This document shows positions 1 through 5,057 of a stretch of 5,057 bases of DNA, in pieces. The notes below the pieces were generated by a model. It saw only the letters and a list, made by a program, of their open reading frames with translations, had not been told where the DNA came from and ran no database searches. How positions within the stretch are numbered: position 1 is the first letter of the stretch; every line of letters starts with the position of its first letter. Both the position numbers and the translations under genes were made by a program. This DNA is from Schaedlerella sp. (lineage in GTDB: Bacteria; Bacillota; Clostridia; Lachnospirales; Lachnospiraceae), in NCBI GenBank assembly GCA_020024595.1, contig JAHHTO010000175.1, positions 1 through 5,057 on the forward strand. Reading direction: 5' to 3'.

Positions 1-34
1 GCTCATCGTAGTTTTTGTACTGTGATTCTTTCAT
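1..34 (-). CDS. Start of a helix-turn-helix (excisionase-like) protein of an integrative element, partial
   Basis: An ATG at 34-32 opens a frame that runs off the left edge, giving MKESQYKNYDE and one further base. The start is well supported: a GAGGGGG Shine-Dalgarno lies at 49-43 with 8 nt spacing, and a near-consensus sigma-A promoter lies about 80 nt upstream. From memory, this N-terminus resembles a family of roughly 65-70 residue DNA-binding proteins (helix-turn-helix, excisionase/AlpA type) found in Tn916/Tn1549-like conjugative or mobilisable elements of Clostridia. Only 11 residues are visible, so the family call is an inference and no DNA-binding motif can be seen. It is transcribed in the same direction as the cassette to its right, but the terminator at 158-192 separates them. 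Confidence 0.6.
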   Translation of the reverse strand, partial: MKESQYKNYDE

Positions 35-42
35 CTGGTAAT

Positions 43-49
43 CCCCCTC
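43..49 (-). promoter_or_regulatory. Ribosome binding site of the left-edge gene
   Basis: On the minus strand GAGGGGG lies 8 nt before the ATG at 34-32. The purine run and spacing are typical of Firmicute translation starts, and they fix the start of a gene of which only 11 codons are visible. Confidence 0.7.
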
Positions 50-111
50 AAATCAGAAGTAAGAAAACAACGCAGGACCCTAGCACTGCCTGTGCGGTTC
101 TTCTGTCTGTA

Positions 112-140
112 ATTATATAGTACATATGTTCTAAAATCAA
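112..140 (-). promoter_or_regulatory. Sigma-A type promoter for the left-edge gene
   Basis: Reading the minus strand, the -35 box TTGATT (140-135) and the -10 box TATAAT (117-112) are separated by exactly 17 nt. The -10 is a perfect consensus and the -35 matches four of six bases of TTGACA. Transcription should start near 105, giving a leader of about 70 nt before the ATG at 34. The promoter sits just beyond the hairpin at 158-192, so the downstream gene has its own transcription start. I saw no riboswitch or clear attenuator in the leader. Confidence 0.75.
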
Positions 141-157
141 GAGGGGAGAATGAAAAG

Positions 158-192
158 ACAGGCAGACAGGATTATCAATCCTGTCTGCCTGT
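158..192 (-). terminator. Hairpin terminator closing the methyltransferase cassette
   Basis: Perfect inverted repeat: arms of 16 bp (158-173 and 177-192, ACAGGCAGACAGGATT and its complement) around a 3-nt loop. On the minus strand the stem is followed by CTTTTCATTCTC, a moderate U-rich tail. On the plus strand the next bases (TGGCGTTTCTG) are a poorer tail. It is therefore best read as the intrinsic terminator of the minus-strand unit, about 130 nt after the stop codon at 326-328. The stem is unusually long and perfect, so a further role as a DNA-level recognition site or an RNA-stabilising 3' end cannot be excluded. Confidence 0.75.
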
Positions 193-325
193 TGGCGTTT
201 CTGATTGTTTCAGCGAGGGAAGTTTTGCATATGCAATCGATATTGCTTTTGCAGTTATAGTGGAAGCTGCCCACAGAAAATTCTTCTGTGAGCGTTGTAT
301 GGTTCTTTATTCTGGAATTGGAGGA
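193..325. other. Intergenic region with no convincing gene; two small dyads
   Basis: This stretch lies between the stop of the 593-residue gene and the terminator stem. The minus-strand frame in phase with that gene stays open past its TGA for 62 codons, down to a stop at 137-139. It has no ATG, no ribosome binding site and no recognisable sequence. It contains a 12-bp palindrome TTGCATATGCAA (225-236) and a small stem with CACAGAA/TTCTGTG arms (272-278 and 284-290) around a 5-nt loop. Neither is followed by a T run. It is best read as a long 3' untranslated segment. Confidence 0.5.
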
Positions 326-2107
326 TCAAACTCTTATCCAAAGATTTTTAATTGGATATTGGTCAAATTCTTTGCGTTCTGGTTCTTCCAGCTGCTCATA
401 GATTACCTGAGCCTCGCTGAAACTTTCCAGTAAAATAGTAGCAGCTAACTGATATGATGGCGATGTAACAGACTGTTTTAGAGACATGAGATATTGAATT
501 TCTTCTTTTGTTAGCTTACGTCTGCGTTTCTCAGTTTGTAGTCGATTGATCTGATACAATTCTTCATTCTCATGGTCATTTTTCTGGATGAAATTTAATA
601 GCTGGATCACAGCATCTAAAATCTCGCCATCTTTTTTATTATCATAGTATTTTAGTAACTCAAGAATCAGCAATATAATTTTATATCCATAAATATCGGT
701 ATATGGGTAGCTGGTGATGGACGGAACCATATCTTCCAAATTGAAATTATCTACCGTTTCCAAAAAATCTAAATTCAATAGGATGTACGGACTAACAGGA
801 AATCCGTTTTGGGGATTTCCTTTATCTTGTGTCAGGATAACATTCTGCACACTAAAATAGTCATCAACTTCAAACGCTCCAGCCGTGCTTTTTTTGATTG
901 CCAAAAGAATTTTGATGTTCCCAATTTCAAGCGTTCCAACGCCACCATCTCCATCAATAGTAAGTGGTACAGAGGAGTGATCCAGAATAGCCGACACAAG
1001 CGCCCACAATTTCTGCAGATCTTCATCGGATAGGACACCCAAGGCCAAGTCTTTTTTTACATGAAGTTTTTCCAGTGCTTTTTGTGCACGTTGAAGCAAG
1101 GTGAGGCGTGATGCTACCTCTTCAGAAGTATGTCCGTTTAATGTAACATTGGAATGTGCTATTTCGTGATTGCCAATTTTAAATTTTTGATTTTGGACCA
1201 AAGCAACGATTACTTTCATGCTCCGGATCTGCTCATTTAATGTTCCAAAAGAATTGTAGCTGAAGTCCAGATGCCCATTGCGAATAGAAAAGGTCAGACT
1301 TTCACCGAGTTTAAATTGTCTGCTACCATCTGCTTTTTGTATGAAATCAACATTGTCATATAAGATCTCTCCATTTACTTCAACGGAGAGGTCTTGGTGC
1401 GTAATAAGTTGCTCTGGCAAAACTTTATCAACAACAAAAGATGCTTCGATGTTTTGAGGCTTAGCATAAATGTAAAAAGGGTTCTGCAGCATAGCTTTAA
1501 ATACATCTTCCTGCGTCTTTAACCCTATATTGCATACAGAGAACTGCAACTCATCAATTTCAAAGGGCGCTCCATCTAAGTCCTGCATAGACTTTATATT
1601 TGGTAATAACGTGCCCTGTTTTCTTTTATTTGTGATGAATTCAGAAAGTAACCTCAGCATGCCGTCAGGATCTGTGTAAGGAAAGGGCTCTAGCTGAATC
1701 CGTTTTGTGTCCTGCTCTTTAGCAGAATCCAGCAAGCGTCTAAGGTCGAATGGCAGTAAAGAAGAAAAATAGATCCTGTATTGATCAAAATCTTTGATCT
1801 GAACAAGGAAGAACAGCGCCCCACCGTCATTTTGATAGTTTTTCAAATCGGAAACTTCTGCTTGAAAGGTTGCTCTATTTTTTGCAAATCGATCTACCCA
1901 TGTTCCTTTGACCTGTATTGGAATGTTTCCAATCAGACTGTCTTTGCTAAAGGACTTTTGTGACCGATAAAGCCTTAATTCTCCGTCCCATGAAGGAGTT
2001 TTATCGTTTTCACGAATATCTGGCTCAACTGAACCTGTTCGAAGAAGCGCATCCTTTAATTTATTGATGGATGCCATTTCTATGATCGTTTTATTTGGCT
2101 TTTCCAT
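326..2107 (-). CDS. DUF4365-like protein with predicted PD-(D/E)XK-type N-terminal domain, possible nuclease
   Basis: 593 residues, cytosolic in appearance: no signal peptide or clear membrane segment. The N-terminal ~165 residues look like DUF4365-type domains. There is an N-terminal helix with Glu10, then PSWDGELRLY (Asp41, Glu43), IPIQVKGTW (Gln65, Lys67) and the hydrophobic strand GGALFFLVQI (95-104). A helix, D, then QxK arrangement is the signature of PD-(D/E)XK-like nuclease folds, with Gln65 in place of the usual Asp/Glu, as is common in this family. The middle (about 170-460) appears strand-rich and I do not recognise it. The last ~130 residues are mostly helical, with a charged KRRRK stretch. 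The ATG start is supported by AGGAG at 2121-2117, and a second ATG 4 nt upstream is out of frame. It follows the methyltransferase stop by 18 nt and ends the operon. It could be the restriction or effector partner, but catalytic activity is an inference. Confidence 0.7.
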   Translation of the reverse strand: MEKPNKTIIEMASINKLKDALLRTGSVEPDIRENDKTPSWDGELRLYRSQKSFSKDSLIGNIPIQVKGTWVDRFAKNRATFQAEVSDLKNYQNDGGALFFLVQIKDFDQYRIYFSSLLPFDLRRLLDSAKEQDTKRIQLEPFPYTDPDGMLRLLSEFITNKRKQGTLLPNIKSMQDLDGAPFEIDELQFSVCNIGLKTQEDVFKAMLQNPFYIYAKPQNIEASFVVDKVLPEQLITHQDLSVEVNGEILYDNVDFIQKADGSRQFKLGESLTFSIRNGHLDFSYNSFGTLNEQIRSMKVIVALVQNQKFKIGNHEIAHSNVTLNGHTSEEVASRLTLLQRAQKALEKLHVKKDLALGVLSDEDLQKLWALVSAILDHSSVPLTIDGDGGVGTLEIGNIKILLAIKKSTAGAFEVDDYFSVQNVILTQDKGNPQNGFPVSPYILLNLDFLETVDNFNLEDMVPSITSYPYTDIYGYKIILLILELLKYYDNKKDGEILDAVIQLLNFIQKNDHENEELYQINRLQTEKRRRKLTKEEIQYLMSLKQSVTSPSYQLAATILLESFSEAQVIYEQLEEPERKEFDQYPIKNLWIRV

Positions 2108-2116
2108 CCATTCGAT

Positions 2117-2121
2117 CTCCT
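2117..2121 (-). promoter_or_regulatory. Ribosome binding site of the DUF4365-like gene
   Basis: AGGAG on the minus strand, 9 nt before the ATG at 2107-2105 and inside the 18-nt gap after the methyltransferase stop. Another ATG at 2111-2109 is closer to the site but in a different frame, so the 2107 start is preferred. Confidence 0.65.
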
Positions 2122-2125
2122 ATAC

Positions 2126-4132
2126 TTAGTTAATCTCCCAAATCGTTTCATCTCCGCAGATGTTGCGGATCTTCAGCCGCAGAGGTTTTTGCTCACTGCA
2201 AATAGTCCCATCCCAAAATTCCTTGGTTTTCTCCCCGTTGCGGATCACATAGCCGTTTTTGTCCATTTTGATCTCACTGTCTGAGTGCCATTCCCCCTGC
2301 GAGGAAGCGCAATCCAGACTCAGATATTCGATGAGTTCCAAGCCATCATCACTGACTTCAATGGGACTAAAGGGCTTCTTGTCCGCGGCATTCATTCTGG
2401 CTTTTTCATTGAACTCCGTGATTGTCTGTAACACACGGTCACTGACAAAGGTATCTACTACAACAGAGTACCCGCCAAAAAGGTCATCGCTCCGCTTCTC
2501 CATATGGAATTTAGCATAATCATCGATGACCACATCATCCAAAATGGTTTTCAGATCCCGCAGCTCAATCTCCACGGTGGTGCTGTCATCCTGATCGATA
2601 AATTTGTGAATTTCTTCTTCGCTGGTGATGTCGATGTAGTAGACGATCACCTTTTTGATGTTACTTTCCAAATCCGGGATGGCCTGGTGGATGATACGAT
2701 TCATCAGCACCACATCCAAAAGTTTGGAGGTGCTGTCCATCAGGTTGGGGACATAGACCGGGATGGTCCCCAGCTTGCTGTCGCTGATGGCCCCTTCCCA
2801 GAAGGAGTCCAGGGAATCCTCATTTTTCAAGCCGGGGATCAGGGACTTGATCTTGTCCATGGTCTGGACGGGGTTGCGGTAGAGCTGGATGCCATCCTTG
2901 ATTTCCAGTACGTCGAACTGCGCCCCATCTGCTTTGAGCCGGTCTCGGGCGGTTTGGATGGAATTCAAGCCAATGTCGCAATGAATGAAACGACGGTCCA
3001 ACTTACTGGACACTGCGGCGGTAACGCCGCTGCCACCGAAGAAATCGGCAACGAGCATACCCTCATTGGAGGATGCTTTGATAATGCGCTTCAAAAGAGC
3101 TTCTGGTTTTTGGGTGGCATAATTCAGTCGTTCTTCTGCTACTGGGTTTACTACAAAAATATCTGTCCACAAATTTTGAATAGGACTTCCTTCCCATTCA
3201 TCAAGAAATTGTTTGCGCTCAATCCGTTGATTCTTGTTTTCTGGAAATTTGAGACGTCCTTCATGTTCATATCGTTCCATTGTTTGTAGAGATACTGACC
3301 AACCATTCACGGGTGGTTTGTATCCCTTATATTCGTACACCAATGATGGACTGTATGAAGGGCTAACCAAAGGACTTAAGCGATATTTCCGCCCGTTTTC
3401 ATCTGTATATTTGAATCTCTTCAAATAATCCTCTTGTCCTTCTTTCGTTAATGGAGTGGTAAAACAGTAATTATCCGAAAAGGTGTAGAAAAATATTGAA
3501 TCTGTCACAATACCATATTGCTGTGTTTGTCCCAAGTTACCCTGTTTTCTTTTCCATACAATCTCATTTCTAAAATTATCTTCCCCGAAAATTTCATCCA
3601 GAAGGATCTTGACATAGTGACCGATATGGTAGTCAAGATGCACGTAGATCGATGCAGTTTCGCTCATGACGCTTTTGATTGCCATGAGATTCTCATACAT
3701 CCAGCTGAGATACTTCTCCTTATCCCACACATCGCCGTACATCTTTTCCTCAAAGGCCTTCAGTTCGTCGATGTCCAGCTCCTGCTCTGCCTGGGCGATG
3801 GCCTCAGCCACCTTGGGGTTACGGCGGAGATAGACTTTTTTGGCGTAGTCCGCACCACTGGCAAAGGGCGGGTCGATGTAGACCAGATCCACCTGGATGC
3901 CTTTCTCTTTCAGATAGGCACAGGCAGAGACGCACTCGCCCCGGATGACCAGATTGCCATCTTTGTTTTCGCCCACGGTCTCCTGCTTTTCCATCTCATA
4001 TAGGGGCATTCCACGTTGTATCACCATGGACATATCATCCGCACCCTTATACTTGAGGATACGGTTAAAGTTTCCCAGAACGGCCTGTCCCTCTACAGGC
4101 TCCGGGATAAAGGGTACATATTTAATCGGCAT
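2126..4132 (-). CDS. Site-specific DNA methyltransferase, beta class (N6-adenine or N4-cytosine), type III Mod-like
   Basis: 668 residues, a usual length for type III Mod-like enzymes. It should transfer a methyl group from S-adenosylmethionine to an exocyclic amine in DNA. The motif order is that of beta-class enzymes: catalytic DPPF at 87-90 (in VDLVYIDPPF), a supporting strand SIYVHLDYH at 161-169, TQKPEALL at 340-347 (motif X region) and the cofactor loop FGGSGVT at 365-371. Residues about 180-340 between these blocks form the target recognition region, with GRKYRLSPL and EGRLKFP stretches typical of N6-adenine enzymes. The C-terminal ~270 residues match the long tail of Mod-like proteins and may bind a partner. 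The ATG at 4132 overlaps the membrane gene by 11 nt and has a strong GGAGGT. The target site cannot be predicted. No adjacent complete Res subunit is visible; the truncated gene at the right edge is the candidate partner. Confidence 0.93.
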   Translation of the reverse strand: MPIKYVPFIPEPVEGQAVLGNFNRILKYKGADDMSMVIQRGMPLYEMEKQETVGENKDGNLVIRGECVSACAYLKEKGIQVDLVYIDPPFASGADYAKKVYLRRNPKVAEAIAQAEQELDIDELKAFEEKMYGDVWDKEKYLSWMYENLMAIKSVMSETASIYVHLDYHIGHYVKILLDEIFGEDNFRNEIVWKRKQGNLGQTQQYGIVTDSIFFYTFSDNYCFTTPLTKEGQEDYLKRFKYTDENGRKYRLSPLVSPSYSPSLVYEYKGYKPPVNGWSVSLQTMERYEHEGRLKFPENKNQRIERKQFLDEWEGSPIQNLWTDIFVVNPVAEERLNYATQKPEALLKRIIKASSNEGMLVADFFGGSGVTAAVSSKLDRRFIHCDIGLNSIQTARDRLKADGAQFDVLEIKDGIQLYRNPVQTMDKIKSLIPGLKNEDSLDSFWEGAISDSKLGTIPVYVPNLMDSTSKLLDVVLMNRIIHQAIPDLESNIKKVIVYYIDITSEEEIHKFIDQDDSTTVEIELRDLKTILDDVVIDDYAKFHMEKRSDDLFGGYSVVVDTFVSDRVLQTITEFNEKARMNAADKKPFSPIEVSDDGLELIEYLSLDCASSQGEWHSDSEIKMDKNGYVIRNGEKTKEFWDGTICSEQKPLRLKIRNICGDETIWEIN
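3115..3600 (-). other. AT-rich target-recognition segment inside the methyltransferase gene
   Basis: Hand counts of 60-nt blocks give about 32-35% GC at 3121-3180, 3481-3540 and 3541-3600. The gene on either side is higher: about 55-57% at 2881-2940 and 3001-3060, roughly 60% at 3841-3900, and 43-47% in the blocks next to the edges. The low-GC block corresponds to residues about 178-340. It begins near the IFGEDNF stretch and ends at the conserved TQKPEALL, so it coincides with the variable target recognition domain. This is the pattern expected if that domain was exchanged by recombination within conserved flanks. The exact edges are approximate. Confidence 0.65.
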
Positions 4133-4865
4133 TTTTCTCTACCTCCGTCAGGTATTCTTGCCAGTCAGATAACTGATGTAATTTGAAAATATGTTGGTTG
4201 CAATTGTTGATTACTTCCTCCATTTGTTGATTTAGGCATGCTTTCGTTTGATTGCGCCGCTTATCCTCAATTTGTAATTTGTTTGAATAAAGAGAACTGA
4301 CATATTGGGATATTAAAATCAAGAGAAAAGCCAGCACAGATACTATATCTTGAACCGCGTACATACCTTCTGCTAATACCGGAAATGTTATAATACATAA
4401 AAACGCCAAAAAAGCAGCCACTTTAAATGTATTAGCAATAATATCGTATGCTTTTTGCTTGTTTCTATCTGATGAAATATTGTTTTCATAATCATCAAGA
4501 AAACTTTCGAACCTTATAGTTCCATTTGACGCTTGCGTAAAATTTTTTATATCCTCAGAGGTCTCTAAGCCTTCTATATTGGTTTTTGCTAATGTGTCGC
4601 ATAGTTTAATAATTTCTTGCCTCGTATCTAAATTTCTACATCTTATACTTTTAATAAATTCTTCATCAGCATCACCACGTCTCGAAAAATAGTTTGCGTA
4701 TATGCCGAAATACTCTGCACAAGTCAAAAGGGCGCTTGAAATAGCTATGGCCGATACTATTGCTGGCCATGATCCATATTCTCCCCAGCTGCGCACGAAA
4801 AGACAAATCACTATGAATGCTATGTATGAAAAAAGAAATACATCATTCCGCTTCAAATTTTTCAC
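4122..4865 (-). CDS. Four-pass membrane protein of unknown function embedded in the cassette
   Basis: 247 residues with four hydrophobic segments in two close pairs: about 9-26 and 32-52, then 146-164 and 172-192. The positive residues (MKNLKR at the start, SRR after the second segment, KRR in the tail) place both ends and the long, charged, helix-rich loop (about 53-145) in the cytoplasm, with only very short outer loops. I do not recognise the family. The layout is reminiscent of two-pass helical effectors such as SLATT proteins, but doubled. The GTG start at 4865-4863 overlaps the upstream stop as GTGA, so translation is probably coupled. The only purine-rich site, GGGAAG, abuts the GTG, so a TTG at 4856-4854 (codon 4), about 8 nt beyond it, is a credible alternative start. 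Its composition (about 27-42% GC by block) is lower than both neighbours, suggesting a later insertion. A role as a membrane-acting defence effector is speculation from context. Confidence 0.75.
   Translation of the reverse strand: MKNLKRNDVFLFSYIAFIVICLFVRSWGEYGSWPAIVSAIAISSALLTCAEYFGIYANYFSRRGDADEEFIKSIRCRNLDTRQEIIKLCDTLAKTNIEGLETSEDIKNFTQASNGTIRFESFLDDYENNISSDRNKQKAYDIIANTFKVAAFLAFLCIITFPVLAEGMYAVQDIVSVLAFLLILISQYVSSLYSNKLQIEDKRRNQTKACLNQQMEEVINNCNQHIFKLHQLSDWQEYLTEVEKNAD
4141..4146 (-). promoter_or_regulatory. Ribosome binding site of the methyltransferase gene
   Basis: A perfect GGAGGT on the minus strand lies 8 nt before the ATG at 4132-4130, inside the last codons of the membrane gene. 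It fixes the methyltransferase start within the 11-nt overlap and allows independent initiation. Confidence 0.85.
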
Positions 4866-5056
4866 TTCCCAAAAAACTCACAAATTTTCCTCTGTGTCAG
4901 GACGAGCCTATCCCGCTCGGGCAGCGTATCCTCTAAATACAGATACTCAAACCGTGCATAGCCAAAGGCGGTGTTGTTCTGCTGGAGGAACTCCGTCTCC
5001 ACAAATACCTTTTTATCCTTGAATGTTTGGTCGTTGGCATAGGCCTCACCTTTGGT
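4862..5056 (-). CDS. C-terminal end of an unrecognised protein, partial (possible restriction/helicase partner)
   Basis: An open frame enters from the right edge and ends at the TGA at 4864-4862, giving 64 residues: acidic and aromatic in the middle (GYARFEYLYLEDTLPERDR) and ending CEFFGK. No motif identifies it. It is real coding sequence rather than a chance frame: it ends exactly at the GTGA overlap with the membrane gene and its composition (about 45-47% GC) resembles the outer parts of the methyltransferase gene. In Mod-like operons the companion is commonly a large helicase or restriction subunit, so this may be its tail, but nothing visible proves that. Confidence 0.7.
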   Translation of the reverse strand, partial: TKGEAYANDQTFKDKKVFVETEFLQQNNTAFGYARFEYLYLEDTLPERDRLVLTQRKICEFFGK

Positions 5057-5057
5057 C

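Noticed and set aside
272..290. Small stem-loop considered as a terminator
   Set aside because: The 7-bp arms are AT-leaning and there is no T run on either strand. The 16-bp stem at 158-192 is a much better terminator.
175..306. Second open minus-strand frame of about 43 codons in the same intergenic stretch
   Set aside because: It has no ATG or GTG start with a ribosome binding site and no recognised homology. It may be chance or a decayed remnant, and I cannot support either.
137..325. Open minus-strand frame of 62 codons continuing in phase past the stop of the 593-residue gene
   Set aside because: It has no start codon or ribosome binding site, runs through the terminator stem, and shows no recognisable sequence. 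An open run of this length is not rare by chance.
2504..3289. Long plus-strand frame of 261 codons
   Set aside because: It lies entirely antisense within the methyltransferase gene, whose motifs are clear. It has no plausible ribosome binding site or domain and is a shadow of the GC-rich coding strand.
3518..4003. Plus-strand frame of 161 codons opposite the N-terminal half of the methyltransferase
   Set aside because: It mirrors the codons of the real gene and has no independent support.
4702..5022. Plus-strand frame of 106 codons spanning the membrane gene start and the right-edge gene
   Set aside because: It crosses the GTGA junction of two well-supported minus-strand genes and reads as low-complexity antisense sequence.
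1..5057. CRISPR arrays, tRNA or rRNA genes, insertion sequence ends
   Set aside because: No regularly spaced repeats, cloverleaf-like sequence, rRNA sequence, transposase or paired terminal repeats were seen by eye.

Overview
The window looks like accessory DNA from a low-to-mid-GC Firmicute, probably a gut-type Clostridia. The evidence is strong GGAGG-type ribosome binding sites, a near-consensus sigma-A promoter and AT-rich accessory genes. At the left edge, on the minus strand, a gene begins with MKESQYKNYDE. From memory this resembles the start of a small helix-turn-helix protein widespread in Tn916/Tn1549-like integrative elements of Clostridia, so the window probably lies inside, or at the cargo site of, such an element. 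That placement rests on 11 residues and is an inference.

Every gene reads on the minus strand, from right to left. 5056-4862 is the last 64 codons of an unrecognised protein. 4865-4122 is a 247-residue protein with four predicted membrane segments, whose GTG start overlaps the previous stop. 4132-2126 is a 668-residue beta-class N6-adenine/N4-cytosine DNA methyltransferase of the type III Mod kind, which overlaps the membrane gene by 11 nt and has a strong ribosome binding site. 2107-326 is a 593-residue protein whose N-terminus resembles DUF4365-type, PD-(D/E)XK-like domains (WDGE followed by QVKG). It starts 18 nt after the methyltransferase stop. 325-35 has no convincing gene. It holds a 16-bp-stem hairpin terminator (192-158), then a TTGATT-17-TATAAT promoter (140-112) and a short leader for the next gene at 34.

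The tight spacing makes the first four genes a single transcription unit, separated from the downstream gene by the terminator and promoter. A methyltransferase, a nuclease-like protein, a membrane protein and a truncated upstream partner form a plausible multi-gene modification-based defence cassette. I cannot match this exact combination to a named system from memory. The truncated gene, which could be a helicase or restriction subunit, is the missing piece needed to classify it.

Base composition is patchy. The outer parts of the methyltransferase gene run near 45-60% GC. Its target-recognition region (about 3115-3600), the membrane gene and much of the 593-residue gene are near 27-42% in hand-counted 60-nt blocks. 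This suggests modular assembly, including exchange of the methyltransferase specificity domain.
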